Below, in pieces: positions 18,165-29,700 of a stretch of 64,000 nucleotides of DNA. The notes beneath the pieces are model-generated. The model had not been told where the DNA came from, ran no database searches, and worked only from the letters and a program-made list of their open reading frames with translations. Numbering within the stretch: position 1 is the stretch's first letter; each line of letters begins with the position of its first letter. The DNA is from JAAXGI01 sp965206975 (lineage in GTDB: Bacteria; Gemmatimonadota; Gemmatimonadetes; Longimicrobiales; Gaopeijiaceae). The DNA lies in assembly GCA_965206975.1 (NCBI GenBank), contig OZ242253.1, forward strand, positions 3,472,001-3,536,000. The letters are read 5' to 3'. A program made the translations under genes and the position numbers.

Positions 18165-19127
18165 ATGTCTGACCCCGAAGACCCGAAAGCCGCGCTCCGT
18201 CCTCGGGCTCTCTTTCCCGGCGCCAGGGTGGCCCTAGTCGCCCCCGGCGGACCCCTTCCGCCGGGGCGCCTCGAGGCCTCGCACGAACGTTGCCGCCGCC
18301 TCGGGCTCGACCCCGTTCTCACCTCTCCGCGTGGGAAGCAACGGGGTTTCCTCGCAGCCTCGGACGACGGGCGGCTCGCAGAACTCCAGCGCGCCTTCGA
18401 CGATCCCGAGATCGACGCGGTATGGGCACTGCGGGGGGGCTACGGTGCGATTCGCATCGTGGACCGGTTGGACCTCGCGCGGCAGCGCTCTGATCCCATC
18501 CCGTTCATCGGGTTCAGCGACAACACGGTTCTGCACGTCGCCCATGGGGAGGCCGGGGTCGCCTCATTCCACGGTCCTCACCCCAGTGGCGACTTCCCAC
18601 CCGGAACAGAGGAGGCGTTTCGGAGGGTCCTTTTCTCCCCGGTTCCGGCCGGACCGCTCGAGCGCGAGGACCCCTACCCCGCAGGCCGCCCGCTCGTCGG
18701 CGGGCAGGCGCACGGCCCCCTCTGGGGGGGGAATCTGGCCACGCTCGCCTCCCTCTGCGGCTCCTCGAGCGCGCTCGTCGCGGCCGGCCGGATCCTCTGT
18801 CTCGAGGAGGTGGGTGAACCTGCCTACCGGGTGGACCGGATGTGGGTCCAGCTCGAGCGAGCGGGCGTCTTCCGGGGGGTGAACGGACTCGCGCTCGGAG
18901 GGTTCACTCAACTTCCGGAAGGAGAGCGCGAAGCCGTTCACGGGGTCCTCAGGGAGCGTGCCTTGAGGCTCGGCGTACCTGCGGTGTGGAACCTCCCCTT
19001 CGGACACATGGCGCACAATGCGACCCTCCCCCTCGGGATCGACGCCCGACTAGATGGCGACGAGGGGAAGCTCGAGATCCTCGAGGGAGCGGTCGACCCG
19101 GGATCCCGGAATCCCCATGCCGCATGA
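18165..19127 (+). CDS. LD-carboxypeptidase / MccF-like S66 serine peptidase
   Basis: 320 residues, no signal peptide. S66 landmarks: VALVAPGGP at the N-terminus, WALRGGYGAIRIVDRLD, the nucleophile in GFSDNTVLH (Ser118), CLEEVGEPAYRVDRM with the catalytic Glu (about 213-214) and PFGHMAHNATLPLG with the His (280). The family contains LdcA, which removes the terminal D-Ala from murein tetrapeptides to give the tripeptide that Mpl reuses, and MccF, which detoxifies microcin C. The mpl gene about 4 kb away favours murein recycling; note that a YejA-like transporter (the microcin C importer type) is also nearby, though broken. Confidence 0.88.
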   Translation: MSDPEDPKAALRPRALFPGARVALVAPGGPLPPGRLEASHERCRRLGLDPVLTSPRGKQRGFLAASDDGRLAELQRAFDDPEIDAVWALRGGYGAIRIVDRLDLARQRSDPIPFIGFSDNTVLHVAHGEAGVASFHGPHPSGDFPPGTEEAFRRVLFSPVPAGPLEREDPYPAGRPLVGGQAHGPLWGGNLATLASLCGSSSALVAAGRILCLEEVGEPAYRVDRMWVQLERAGVFRGVNGLALGGFTQLPEGEREAVHGVLRERALRLGVPAVWNLPFGHMAHNATLPLGIDARLDGDEGKLEILEGAVDPGSRNPHAA

Positions 19128-19432
19128 TCCGACAGAGGGGCGCGGACGGTTTCGAACGCCACTTGAGGGTCCACTCGCGGCCCCGGAGACCCCCTTCCCT
19201 CGATTGAGATTCGACGCGTCTGGAACTAAGGTAGTCAGGAAGGAAGATGGGAGGGGTGAACGCAGGGCGGGGATCGCCGGCGGCGGTGGAGCCGCGTTTG
19301 CGGGCGTGGCCAGCGGGAAAGAGCCCCGGGCAACCAGCGGAGGGAAGTCGCAGCAGCAGCGGACGCGGTTTCCGCGCGAAAGGCTGCGTGCAACGGCATC
19401 ATTCACCGGCACCGGGAAGACCAGGGATACAG
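19128..19432. other. Intergenic region before amidohydrolase gene
   Basis: About 305 bases. The amidohydrolase frame stays open upstream through here, but the residues are Arg/Ser/Gly-rich with no signal or domain, so I treat it as leader DNA. No clear promoter or hairpin is seen. Confidence 0.45.
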
Positions 19433-20932
19433 ATGGATCAGCCTCATCGATTGCCCCGAGACGGACGGAGGAGACGGTGTGCCCGGGCGCCGCACCTAGC
19501 CGGGAGTACTCGCCTCGCTCGGGTAGGTGTCGGCCTCCTCGGGATCGGAGCGCTCTTGAGCGGGTGCGGCGAGGGAGCTTCCCCACCTGCCGCCGAATCC
19601 TCCGGGGGCGAGGCGATCCTCTTCGAGGGCGCACGGCTCATCGTCGGGGACGGGAGCCTCCTCGAGCCCGGGGACTTCCTCATACAGGGTGATCGGATTC
19701 TTGCGGTCGGCGAGAGAGGGCAGGTCGATCCACCGGCAGATGCCATCCGGATCGACCTCGAGGGAAAGACGATCGTCCCGGCGTTCGTCGATGCGCACGC
19801 GCACCTCGGCTACGAGGGGTACACGGCATGGGGAGCCGGGAGCTACACGCGTGAGAACCTGATCGAGCATCTGAATCGGTACGCGTATTACGGCTTCGGG
19901 GCCGTGTTCTCTGCAGGAACGGACCCCAGCGAGCTCGCCCTCGAGATCGCAGGCTCCCAGCAGGACGGCTCAGTGGGGGGCGCGCGGTTGCTCTTCGCCG
20001 CCGGCGTAGGACCGCCGGGGCAGGGTCCGAACAACAATTTCGTCGGCCACGCCCTGGCTCTCGCTGAGAGGACGGGGATGACGGTCCTGCGGGGCGCCGG
20101 AAGCCCCGAGGAGGGACGTGCGATCGCAGACGAGGTCGGAGACGCCGAGATCGGCTTCATCAAGATCTGGGTGGACGATCGGGGGGGAAGCCAGGAAAAG
20201 CTCTCGCCGGAGGTGTACCGCGCGATCGCTTCGGAGGCGGCCTCGCGTGGAATCCGGGTCGTGGCGCACCAGCAGAGCGCCGAGGACATGGCCGGCCTCC
20301 TCGAGGCCGGGGTCGCGGGCTTTCTTCACGGGCGCCTCGGGCCGGCCCTTGATGGCGAGCTGGCCGCAGAGCTCCAGGCGGCAGACGCCTTTCTCGTGCC
20401 GAACATCGGACTGGGCGAACTCCGCAGGGAGCCCGTGGGAGACGATCCGTTCCTTCAGGAGACGGCCCCTCCGGGCGTCGTCGAGCGCCTTCGGGACACC
20501 TTCGAGACCCAGTTGGCAGGGAGTCCTGCCCCGGCCGCCGAGGACGCGCGGCGTATCGAACAGGAGCGGGAGCGGGCCGGCGCGCTCGCCCGACTCCTGG
20601 CGGTGGACGCCGACGTCGTCCTGGGGACAGACGCGGGGGCGGCCCCGAACCACTTCTTCGGATATACGGGGCACCGTGAACTCGAGATCTTCGTTCGGCT
20701 CGGGATGACCCCCATGCGTGCGCTTGAGGCCGCGACGAGCCGACCCGCCGCCCACCTCGGGCTCGAGGAGATGGGAACCCTCTCTGCAGGCAAGAGTGCG
20801 GACTTCGTCATCCTCGACGAGAACCCCCTCGACGACATCCGAAACACACGTACGATCTCGAAGGTGTACCTGCGAGGCGAGCGGATCGACCGCGACACAC
20901 TGCGTGAGGGCTGGACCGGAGGGGCCAACTGA
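19433..20932 (+). CDS. Amidohydrolase-family lipoprotein
   Basis: 499 residues from the ATG at 19433, chosen because it places a membrane stretch and lipobox (LLSGC) about 40 residues in. The body is a metal-dependent amidohydrolase barrel: metal pair in DAHAHLG, bridging lysine in GFIKIWVDD, His in VAHQQS and HGRLG, and the final Asp in GTDAGA, with the flanking small beta-sandwich (GKTIVPAF; GTLSAGKSADFVILDENPL). It belongs with imidazolonepropionase-like and prolidase-like exported hydrolases common in peptide-degrading bacteria. Substrate unknown; location at the periplasmic face or outer membrane is inferred from the lipobox. Confidence 0.85.
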   Translation: MDQPHRLPRDGRRRRCARAPHLAGSTRLARVGVGLLGIGALLSGCGEGASPPAAESSGGEAILFEGARLIVGDGSLLEPGDFLIQGDRILAVGERGQVDPPADAIRIDLEGKTIVPAFVDAHAHLGYEGYTAWGAGSYTRENLIEHLNRYAYYGFGAVFSAGTDPSELALEIAGSQQDGSVGGARLLFAAGVGPPGQGPNNNFVGHALALAERTGMTVLRGAGSPEEGRAIADEVGDAEIGFIKIWVDDRGGSQEKLSPEVYRAIASEAASRGIRVVAHQQSAEDMAGLLEAGVAGFLHGRLGPALDGELAAELQAADAFLVPNIGLGELRREPVGDDPFLQETAPPGVVERLRDTFETQLAGSPAPAAEDARRIEQERERAGALARLLAVDADVVLGTDAGAAPNHFFGYTGHRELEIFVRLGMTPMRALEAATSRPAAHLGLEEMGTLSAGKSADFVILDENPLDDIRNTRTISKVYLRGERIDRDTLREGWTGGAN

Positions 20933-21008
20933 ACGTAGCGTAGCGGCGATCCCCTCCCAGCAGGGTTGAAAGTCGCGCCTTCTTCCGTCACTCTCACACG
21001 CGTCGCGG

Positions 21009-21845
21009 ATGTTCCCGGAAGAGCTTGCAAAGCCCGTCGGAGCAGCCGTTTGCCTGGCCCTTCTCTGGACGGTGGAGGGTCTCGCGCCGATGTTCGAGGA
21101 GCGGAAACACCGGATCCGGCACGATCTGGCCAACGTCGCCCTCGGAGTCTTCAACGCCCTCTTGGCTTCGAGCGTCTTCGCCGGGGCCACCTTGGCGGTC
21201 ACGGCGTGGTCCGGGGTGCGGGGCTACGGCCTCCTCCACCAACTCTCGCTCCCGGCCGGAATGCGCATCGCTACGGCAGTCATCCTGTTCGACGCGTGGC
21301 AGTACCTCTGGCATCGGCTGAACCATCGGATCCCCTTCCTCTGGCGATTCCACGCGGTTCACCACTCGGACGCAGAGCTAGACGCGACCACCGCGCTTCG
21401 CTTTCACACCGGTGAGATCGTCCTCTCCTCGATCGCCCGCCTCGCCGTCCTCCCCGCGCTTGGACTCACGATGCAGGAGCTTCTCGTGTACGAGGCCATT
21501 CTCCTCCCGGTCATCCTCTTCCACCACAGCAACGTACGGATACGTGAATGCCACGATCGCTGGGTGAGAACGATCGTTGTCACCCCCCGGATGCACTGGG
21601 TTCACCATTCGGACTGGCGGCCGGAGACAGACTCCAACTACTCGAGCATCTTCTCGATCTGGGACCGGATCTTCGGCAGCTATCGGCTACGGCGCGACGT
21701 CGGGGCGATCCGGTTGGGGCTCGGCTTGCCCGACCGGGAATGGAGAGGGCTGAAGGGCATCCTGTCGATGCCGCGGAGACTCATCGCCGGGGAGGGGACG
21801 CCCCCACCCAAGGCCGGGGACCCCGCGGATGGGCCGGGGCGGTAG
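21009..21845 (+). CDS. Sterol desaturase / fatty acid hydroxylase superfamily membrane protein
   Basis: 278 residues. The histidine boxes of the membrane di-iron hydroxylases are present: HRLNH (about 99), HAVHH (about 117) and HWVHH (about 199), separated by hydrophobic segments (VALGVFNALLASSVFAGATL; ELLVYEAILLPVILFHH). Such enzymes hydroxylate or desaturate lipids, carotenoids or hopanoid-like compounds at the cytoplasmic membrane; the exact substrate is not visible. It lies 76 bases after the amidohydrolase gene with the same orientation and ends 48 bases before a terminator-like hairpin. Confidence 0.85.
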   Translation: MFPEELAKPVGAAVCLALLWTVEGLAPMFEERKHRIRHDLANVALGVFNALLASSVFAGATLAVTAWSGVRGYGLLHQLSLPAGMRIATAVILFDAWQYLWHRLNHRIPFLWRFHAVHHSDAELDATTALRFHTGEIVLSSIARLAVLPALGLTMQELLVYEAILLPVILFHHSNVRIRECHDRWVRTIVVTPRMHWVHHSDWRPETDSNYSSIFSIWDRIFGSYRLRRDVGAIRLGLGLPDREWRGLKGILSMPRRLIAGEGTPPPKAGDPADGPGR

Positions 21846-21891
21846 CGCGAGGCTTCGGGGGCATCCGGAGACCGCAACGGAATCGTCACGG

Positions 21892-21929
21892 CGGGAGCCG
21901 ACCAGACGGCAGAGCGAAGTCGGCTCCCG
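21892..21929. terminator. Terminator-like hairpin between convergent genes
   Basis: An 11-bp perfect inverted repeat (CGGGAGCCGAC / GTCGGCTCCCG, arms 21892-21902 and 21919-21929) with a 16-nt loop. It lies in a 316-bp gene-free stretch (21846-22161) between the convergent hydroxylase and ahcY genes. No T-tract follows on either strand, so it could be a weak or Rho-assisted terminator. Confidence 0.5.
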
Positions 21930-22161
21930 TCCCGGCGCTGGTGCGGCCGGCGCAAGGCTTGCCCGACGGAGAAAACGCGCCGGGAGGGCCACGGGGCGCA
22001 GTGGACGATCTCCCGGAGCCTAGGGGTCTCCTCCTCGGGACTTCCCCTCCCGCTGACATCCGGGTGTAGTCGCCTGCCCGACCCTCCCGCGATCACCGCG
22101 CGGGCGCCGACCGGTGAACCGCCTGAGCCGCAGCGGGAGCCCCGCACGACCGCACTGGATC

Positions 22162-23642
<1,481 letters not shown>

Positions 23643-23649
<7 letters not shown>

Positions 23650-24707
23650 CGGCTTGCTCCTTTCATGTCGTATCGCGTCGCAGTCATGCTCCCTCGTTTC
23701 CCCACGACCCGGGGTTCCTTCCCCGGCCGCTCTGTCCGGAGCGCCCGGAGGACGAAGAGGCCCGGGCCTTTGACCTTCGGGCTTGGCGAGAGGGGGAAAA
23801 TGCCGACCGAGCGGAAGCCGGTCTCCCCAAGCATCTCCTTGAGCGCCTCCGGGCGGAAGCCGAGCCAGAGGTGCCCCATCTCCTCGGCGAAGGCAGTGCG
23901 CCCGTGCTCCCTCATCTCCACGATCAGGAGCATTCCCTCGGGTCCGAGCACCCGATGCACCTCGGCAAGCACCGCCTCCGCATCCACCACGTAGTGCAGA
24001 ACGAGAGAGAGGACCGCCAGGTTCAGTTCGCCGGACTCGATGGGGAGCGCGGTCAGATCACCCTGTATCACCTCCGCGCACGGCTCGTCGCGTAGCCGGC
24101 GGCGCGCCACGTCGAGCATGGCGGGTGACCGGTCGACGGCGATGACCCGCCTCGCGAAGGGGGCAAGGAGCCGCGTCAGGTGACCGGTTCCGCACCCGAG
24201 GTCGCCGATGACCTCGGTGCCGCGGAGAAGCCCGGCGAGGAGGGCCGCATCCACCTTCTCCCCAAAGAGTTCCTCCCTCAGCTGATCCCAGCGGCCCGCC
24301 TCGGAGCGGAAGAAGGCCCGAGAGCCTTCAGCTCTGGCATCGAGCACGCCTCGGGCGCGACGGCGGTCCTCTTCGACGCGGGCGGCACCGGCAAGCTCCT
24401 TTCGGACCGCATCCCACAGTTCGACAGCGCTCGCGTTGAGGGTTCGCGAGAGCCGGTAGTAGCGGCTCGTCCCCTCCGGACGCGAACCCACCCAGCCCCC
24501 CTGTCCCAGCGTGCCGAGGTGCCGACTTACGGTGGACTGGGGGAGCTGCACGACCCGGCAGATCTCCCCGACGGAGTACTCGTTCGCCTCAAGGAGGAAG
24601 AGGATGCGGACCCGGGTCTCGTCGGCCAGGGCGTGGAGCCGACTGAGTACGGGCCCGACCATCGAGCTCGCCCCCTGGCTCGAAGCCGGAGAAGCGGTGA
24701 GGAGCAT
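23643..24707 (-). CDS. sahR: SahR-like ArsR-type regulator fused to a methyltransferase-fold domain
   Basis: 354 residues. Residues about 18-95 are an ArsR winged helix (LADETRVRILFLLE, VGEICRVVQLPQSTVSRHL, YYRLSRTL). After a linker, a class I methyltransferase fold follows with motif I VIGDLGCGTGHLTRLL, VIAVDRSPAMLDVARR and LNLAVLSLVLHYVVD. This is the architecture of SahR, known in Proteobacteria as an SAH-sensing repressor of methionine-cycle genes, where the methyltransferase fold serves as ligand sensor. Overlap with ahcY and a perfect palindrome just upstream fit that role. Alternatively it could be an active methyltransferase that also binds DNA. Confidence 0.88.
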
Positions 24708-24714
24708 CAGTAAT

Positions 24715-24740
24715 CATCCTTGTATCCGGGTACAAGGATG
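24715..24740 (-). promoter_or_regulatory. Perfect 10-bp inverted repeat, probable operator of the sahR-ahcY operon
   Basis: CATCCTTGTA (24715-24724) and TACAAGGATG (24731-24740) are exact reverse complements separated by 6 bases. The element starts 8 bases upstream of the regulator start codon and is AT-richer than its surroundings. Dyads of this size and position are typical ArsR-family operators, so autoregulation is likely; binding itself is not shown. No SAH riboswitch fold was recognised in the 102-bp leader. Confidence 0.75.
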
Positions 24741-24809
24741 TATGGCGGATTTCGGTGCTTCGCGCCAGTGTCTGCCCAAGACTCGCCCGAGGAGGCTGCC
24801 TTCGGCCGG

Positions 24810-25694
24810 TCAGGTCTGCTGATCCGTCGGGCGAATTAGGATCTCGCTCACATTCACATGCGGAGGCGCCTCCAGCGCATAGACGATCGCGGCCGCCACA
24901 TCGCGCGCATCAAGGGGCCGGCGCCCCTCCCAGTAGCCCTGGAACCGGTCGCGCGCTTCCTGGTCCTCCGTCCCCTCGATGAGCTCCGTCTCCACGACGC
25001 CCGGACCCACATCCGTCACCCGGATCCCCGTCGTGGACGAGAGTTCACTCCTGAGGCCCTCGGAGAGCGCACGCACCGCAAACTTGGTCGCGCTGTACAC
25101 GGCCCCGTTCGGGAACGGGCGCCGTGCCGCGAGCGACGAAACGTTGACGATGTGGCCGAACCCCTGTCGGAGGAAAGTGGGAAGCACGGCCCCGATCGCG
25201 AAGAGGACGCCCTTTACGTTGACATCGACGGTGCGCTCCCACTCGTCGACGCGAAGCTTCTCGAGGGCGGAAAGGGGCATGATCCCGGCGTTGTTCACGA
25301 GGGCGTCGATCCGGCCGAAGCACCGGAGCGCGCTGGCCACGACCGCCTCCACCTCGCGCCGGCTGGTAACGTCCGCCGGGAGGACGAGCGCGACCCGCGC
25401 GACCCCCTCACCCGCGCCGCTTGCTTCCTCTCCTCCCCCGGACCTCTCCCCCGCGGATTCCGCCTCGATGCGAGCGGCGAGAGCCCGAAGCCGGGAGGCA
25501 CGCCTCGCGGTGAGTGCGACCCGGTAGCCAGCCGCGGCCAACGCAAGCGCCGAGGCCTCCCCGATTCCGCTCGATGCACCGGTGACGATCGCCACGGGGA
25601 GCGCACCGTTCCCGGCCGGCTGCGTGGACAGGCTATCCATCCACCGATCTCTCCGGGCATCCGCAGGCGAGCCGACGGGCCGACGGGCCGCCAA
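24810..25694 (-). CDS. Short-chain dehydrogenase/reductase
   Basis: 294 residues from 25694, or 275 from the internal ATG at 25640, which better fits the family start. Classical SDR motifs: TGASSGIGEA for NAD(P) binding, NNAG, and the Ser-Tyr-Lys catalytic set in VSSLAARR and YSATKFA. A low-complexity Gly/Glu-rich insertion (about residues 82-96, SGGGEEASGAGEG) between strands is unusual and may be a surface loop. The enzyme is a cytoplasmic oxidoreductase of unknown substrate, resembling the serine 3-dehydrogenase/YdfG-like group. It lies 4 bases after the YbhB-like gene and probably shares its transcript. Confidence 0.88.
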   Translation of the reverse strand: MAARRPVGSPADARRDRWMDSLSTQPAGNGALPVAIVTGASSGIGEASALALAAAGYRVALTARRASRLRALAARIEAESAGERSGGGEEASGAGEGVARVALVLPADVTSRREVEAVVASALRCFGRIDALVNNAGIMPLSALEKLRVDEWERTVDVNVKGVLFAIGAVLPTFLRQGFGHIVNVSSLAARRPFPNGAVYSATKFAVRALSEGLRSELSSTTGIRVTDVGPGVVETELIEGTEDQEARDRFQGYWEGRRPLDARDVAAAIVYALEAPPHVNVSEILIRPTDQQT

Positions 25695-25697
25695 TGC

Positions 25698-26282
25698 TCA
25701 GTGCCCGAAGTAGCCGGTCAGCGTCGCCGCGGCGAGGGCGTGTCGCGCAATGGCCTCCGTCAGCGCAGCGTGGTCGCTATCGAGCGTCACGCCGGACAGG
25801 ATCGCCGTGTCGAGCGCGTAGAGCGTGAACTTGTACGCGTGAGCCCGAAGCTGCGGCGGTGGTGCGGGGCCTCCATACTGGTTTGCCTCGCCCCCGAAGA
25901 GTGCAAAGCTCGTCTTGAGCTCCCGAATCTGGGCGGGCATACGGCCCGGGCTCGCCCCATCCTGGAGGGACGAGGTGCTCGCGGGAATATCGACGACGAG
26001 CCAGTGGATGAAGAGGTCGCCGGGCACTGTACCGGGCGGGGGCAGCTCCCCGTAGAGGGGGACCGTCTCGCCGAAGGGCACGTCCGGATCCACCATCGTC
26101 AGAACGAAGCTCTCCGTACTCGGAGGCGCGCCGCTCCAGGCGAGCGGGGGGGAGACGTTCTCCCCGTCTCCCGTGTAGCGCGTGGGTATGACGGCGTTCT
26201 CCACGAAGGCCGGGGATGTGAGCACAAAGGGACCGTCCGGTGCAGGAGCGCTCCCTGCCGAAGTCTCGTCCGGTTGAACCAT
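25698..26282 (-). CDS. YbhB/YbcL family (PEBP/Raf-kinase-inhibitor-like) protein
   Basis: 194 residues from the ATG at 26282, which has GGAGAG 6-7 bases upstream; the longer frame to 26417 has no such site. PEBP-family motifs are visible: FVENAVIPTRYTGDGENVSP, LTMVDPDVPFG, FIHWLVVDIP and the C-terminal YKFTLYALD. No signal peptide is evident. The molecular role of bacterial YbhB proteins is not settled. It heads a run of same-strand genes (SDR, sahR, ahcY). Confidence 0.88.
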   Translation of the reverse strand: MVQPDETSAGSAPAPDGPFVLTSPAFVENAVIPTRYTGDGENVSPPLAWSGAPPSTESFVLTMVDPDVPFGETVPLYGELPPPGTVPGDLFIHWLVVDIPASTSSLQDGASPGRMPAQIRELKTSFALFGGEANQYGGPAPPPQLRAHAYKFTLYALDTAILSGVTLDSDHAALTEAIARHALAAATLTGYFGH

Positions 26283-26747
26283 GAAACTCTCCAGGAAGGG
26301 GGTGAAGTGGGGTGGCAGCACCCCGGCAATGCGATCCTCTCCGGTCAGGCCGCGGGAAGCACGATCCGCGGGAGGGGCTACACCCGGGAAGTGCGAGTGG
26401 GCTCGGGTCGGGGCCACTTCCTCCTTGAACCAGAGCCCCGCTCCGGGGAGGAGACGTCACGGGCTAGTATCGTGTCTCAAGCTCCAGCGGGCCACGGGGA
26501 AAGGCGGCAACGAGTGGCCATCGCCGGCGCCAGGGGCTCTTCCTTGCGTCGACACGGAGGCGTTGTCAACCGGACACGCTGAGCCGGGAGAGATGCCAGA
26601 CCCTGGGGGACTCGACGTCAACGCGAGCTTCCCCCTCTCTCAAGCCGCTAGGGGGAGGCCACGCCGCACCTTCGGCGGACCCGCTCCGACCCTATCGCTA
26701 CCCGAACCTCCGGGCACGCATCGGCGAGCCTGCGCCCTTACGCACTC
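26283..26747. other. Gene-free stretch
   Basis: About 465 bases between the end of the large peptidase/barrel gene and the YbhB-like start, both on the minus strand. Frames here are short or are antisense extensions; no domain or RNA was recognised. It should hold the promoter of the YbhB-SDR pair, but I could not pick -35/-10 boxes with confidence. Confidence 0.4.
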
Positions 26748-29700
26748 CTACCACCCGGGCACGAAGTTCACCCCCCAGTGCATTCCCTTCCCGGGACGCT
26801 GGAAGGGCTTGGCGTAGTACACCTCGAGCACCAGCGCCCCGAACAGGCTCATCCGGGCGCTCACCCCGGCGCTGAAGACCGGAACGCGATCCGCGGTGTT
26901 GCGATCCCAGACCACAGGAGGGCCGCCCTCGAAGCCCGGGAACCCTTCGTTCCAAGCCAGGCCGCCGTCGAAGAAGCCGACCAGCTCGGTCGGAAGATAC
27001 GGGAACTCGAAGAGCCCGAACCTCTCCGTCCCGAGGAGCGGCACCCGCACCTCCAGGTTCATTACCCCGAGCCGTTGGCCGAGGAGGCGATCCACCTCGC
27101 CGCACGTCGCCGCATCCGTCCGGGTGCACTCCTGAACGGAGAAGGATCCGTAGGAGTATCCGCGGATGAAGTACTCGCTCCCCAGGAAGAGATCACCGAG
27201 GATCAAGGAGGTCGAGGGACTCGTCCCGTACCGTCCGAAGTGCATGGCACGGATCGCGAAGGTGAGCTCCTGGTGAGGCGAGTAGTAGCGCCGAACGTCT
27301 GCGAGGACCGTCGTGAAGTCCTCCGTGCCAGTGGTCTGCCCGACTTCGAGCCGAGTCCTGAAGCCTCGGATCGGGCTCGTAAAGCCCGTGAAGCTGTTGT
27401 CTTCCACGAGGGCGACACTCGCCTCCGCAAGGTTCAGAGGATCTCCGGCCGGACGCGTGCTCCGGTCGAGCGCGATCGGTTGGTTGAAGACGTTGTACGA
27501 ATACACGTCGGCCTCGATGTCGAAGCCGTAGCGCTTGACGCCTGCGCTGAGTTCGACTCGGCGGTTCGCCGAGAAGGGGTAGGCGAGCTGCCCCTCCGCC
27601 GAGCTCACGAAGATGCGGTAGTCGGTCTGCTCGACCGCGTAGCTCGCACCGCTGACTGTCGGCTCTACGTACTGGTAGAAGCCGTATCGGATCGGGATAT
27701 GGGCAGCCCCGAAACCCCAGTTCCAGCGGCTGCCGATGTCTTGGTAAAAGATCTGCCCCCCGACATCCTTGAGCTCCCCCTGCGCCTGCGCGGATGTGTA
27801 CAGATTCCGGTCTCCCAGAATGTCGGAGAAGAGGGCGGACACGGATCCACCGACGTACGTGCCGAAGATATCGTTCCCGACGCCGACGGCCGGCTGGCCG
27901 AGTGCCACGAGGCGAAGACCCCCGTCAACGGGCTCCGCGTCCTCTGCCAAATACGTTCCGTCGGCCACGAGCCCGGCGTCCGCATTGCCGAGGAGGGGAG
28001 AGACGAGGTCGTCGGCGCCGTCGGGGCTCCGGCCCAGTTGCGCGCCCGATTCCATGACGGTCCGGGACGCCCCGACGAGCGACCCCTCCGACTCCACCGC
28101 GGTCAGCGCGTAGACATGATATTCCGCATCATCGAAGACGGTGAACGCCACCGTCCCCGTCTCGCTCGCGACACTCAATGCCGGCGTCGCCTCGGTGATC
28201 CCGCTGACCCCCGTTACGACCCGGGTCACCTGCCAGACCTGGCCGGTGTCCATGCCGAGGCGATAGATGTCCCGAAATCCGTCCTGGTCCGCAAGGAAGT
28301 AGAGACCCGCGCCGTCCGGGGTAAACTGCGGGTTCCAGTGCTCCGTCTCGCCGAGCGGTGCGATTCTCTCGATCTCCCGCGTCTCGAGATCCATGAGCGC
28401 GATCACCATCGGACCGAAGATCAGCCGGTCGAAGTCCGTGCCGGGCCCGAGATCCGTGACGAAGGCGAGCCGGCTCCCGTCCGGGGAGAACGTGGGCTGC
28501 AGCTGTGCGTAGCGGTCATCGGTGAGCCGGACCGGGTCGCCGCCCTCGGCGTCGATCATGAAGAGGTCCGTAACCCCACCCGACTGACCGGAGAAGACGA
28601 TCCGGCTCCCGTCCGGGGAGAACGTGGGGTTCCGGATCTCGCCGATCGTGGCGGGCACTTGGAGCACCCGGTCCCGCGATCCGTCCTGGGGATCGTAGAG
28701 CTGGATCTCGTTTCGCCCCTCGGAATAGACGACCACCGCCACGGCCGATCCGTCGGGCGCCCACGCACCGGAGGAATCGAGGAAGCGCATTGCGTCGTAG
28801 TGCGCGTCCCTCGTCGAGCTAGTGATCGAGCGGAGGACTTCGCCCGTCCGGGCATCCGCGAGATACAGCTCGATCGTAAAGAGGTCCTGCTCGGAGAGGT
28901 AGGCCACGTACCGCCCGTCCGGGCTCAATGACGGCGCGAGGTTCTGCGTCCCCGCACCCGTCGCGGGGGAGAGGAGGAGCGTCCCAGCTTCTTCGGGGGG
29001 CGTCCGCCCTACCATCAGGGGGGAGTACCTCGCCTCCACCGCCTCGCGCCACGCGGCGGCGAGGGTATCTGGGTCGATGCGAAGCACCGATGCGACGGCC
29101 GGCCTCCACTGCGAGCGGGCGGCCGTGCGCATCATCAAGGTGACGGCCGGATCCCCATACTCCCCGGCCACATGCGCCCAGAAGGCGTGGCCGAATCGGT
29201 ACGGAAAGTAGCGGCGGGGATCGCTGCTCAGGTCATCGAGCGTCGGGAAGGCGCCGTGCAGGAGCGCGTCTCGCATCCACATCGCCGTCAGGGACGACTC
29301 GGGGCCCACCGATATGTACTCGGCCATCCCCTCGATGAACCAGAGCGGGAGCTGCATGAGACCCCTGAGGCCCGCCCCCTGACTCCCGCTCGCAAGGTCG
29401 AACTGGAAGGAGTGGACAATCTCGTGCCCGAGTACGTGATGCGTGTCTCCGTACGAGCTTCCGAGGGGTAGAATGATCCGGTCCTGAAGCCCCTCGGTCA
29501 CACCGCCCGTCCCCTCTCCCACCGCGCCGGAGAGGATATTCGTCTGCTGGAAATCGGGATGATCGGCGTAGAGGACGAGCGGGCGCGGCTCCTGGATGTC
29601 GTGTTGGAAGATCCGGGCGATCCGCTCGTACCACCGCTCGGCCATTCGGGCGCCGTCCTCGACCGGGACCGCCGCTTCCGGATAGAAGTGGATCTCGTAG

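Noticed and set aside
24741..24809. SAH riboswitch in the sahR-ahcY leader
   Set aside because: The leader is only about 100 bases, is taken up in part by the palindrome, and shows no recognisable conserved core.
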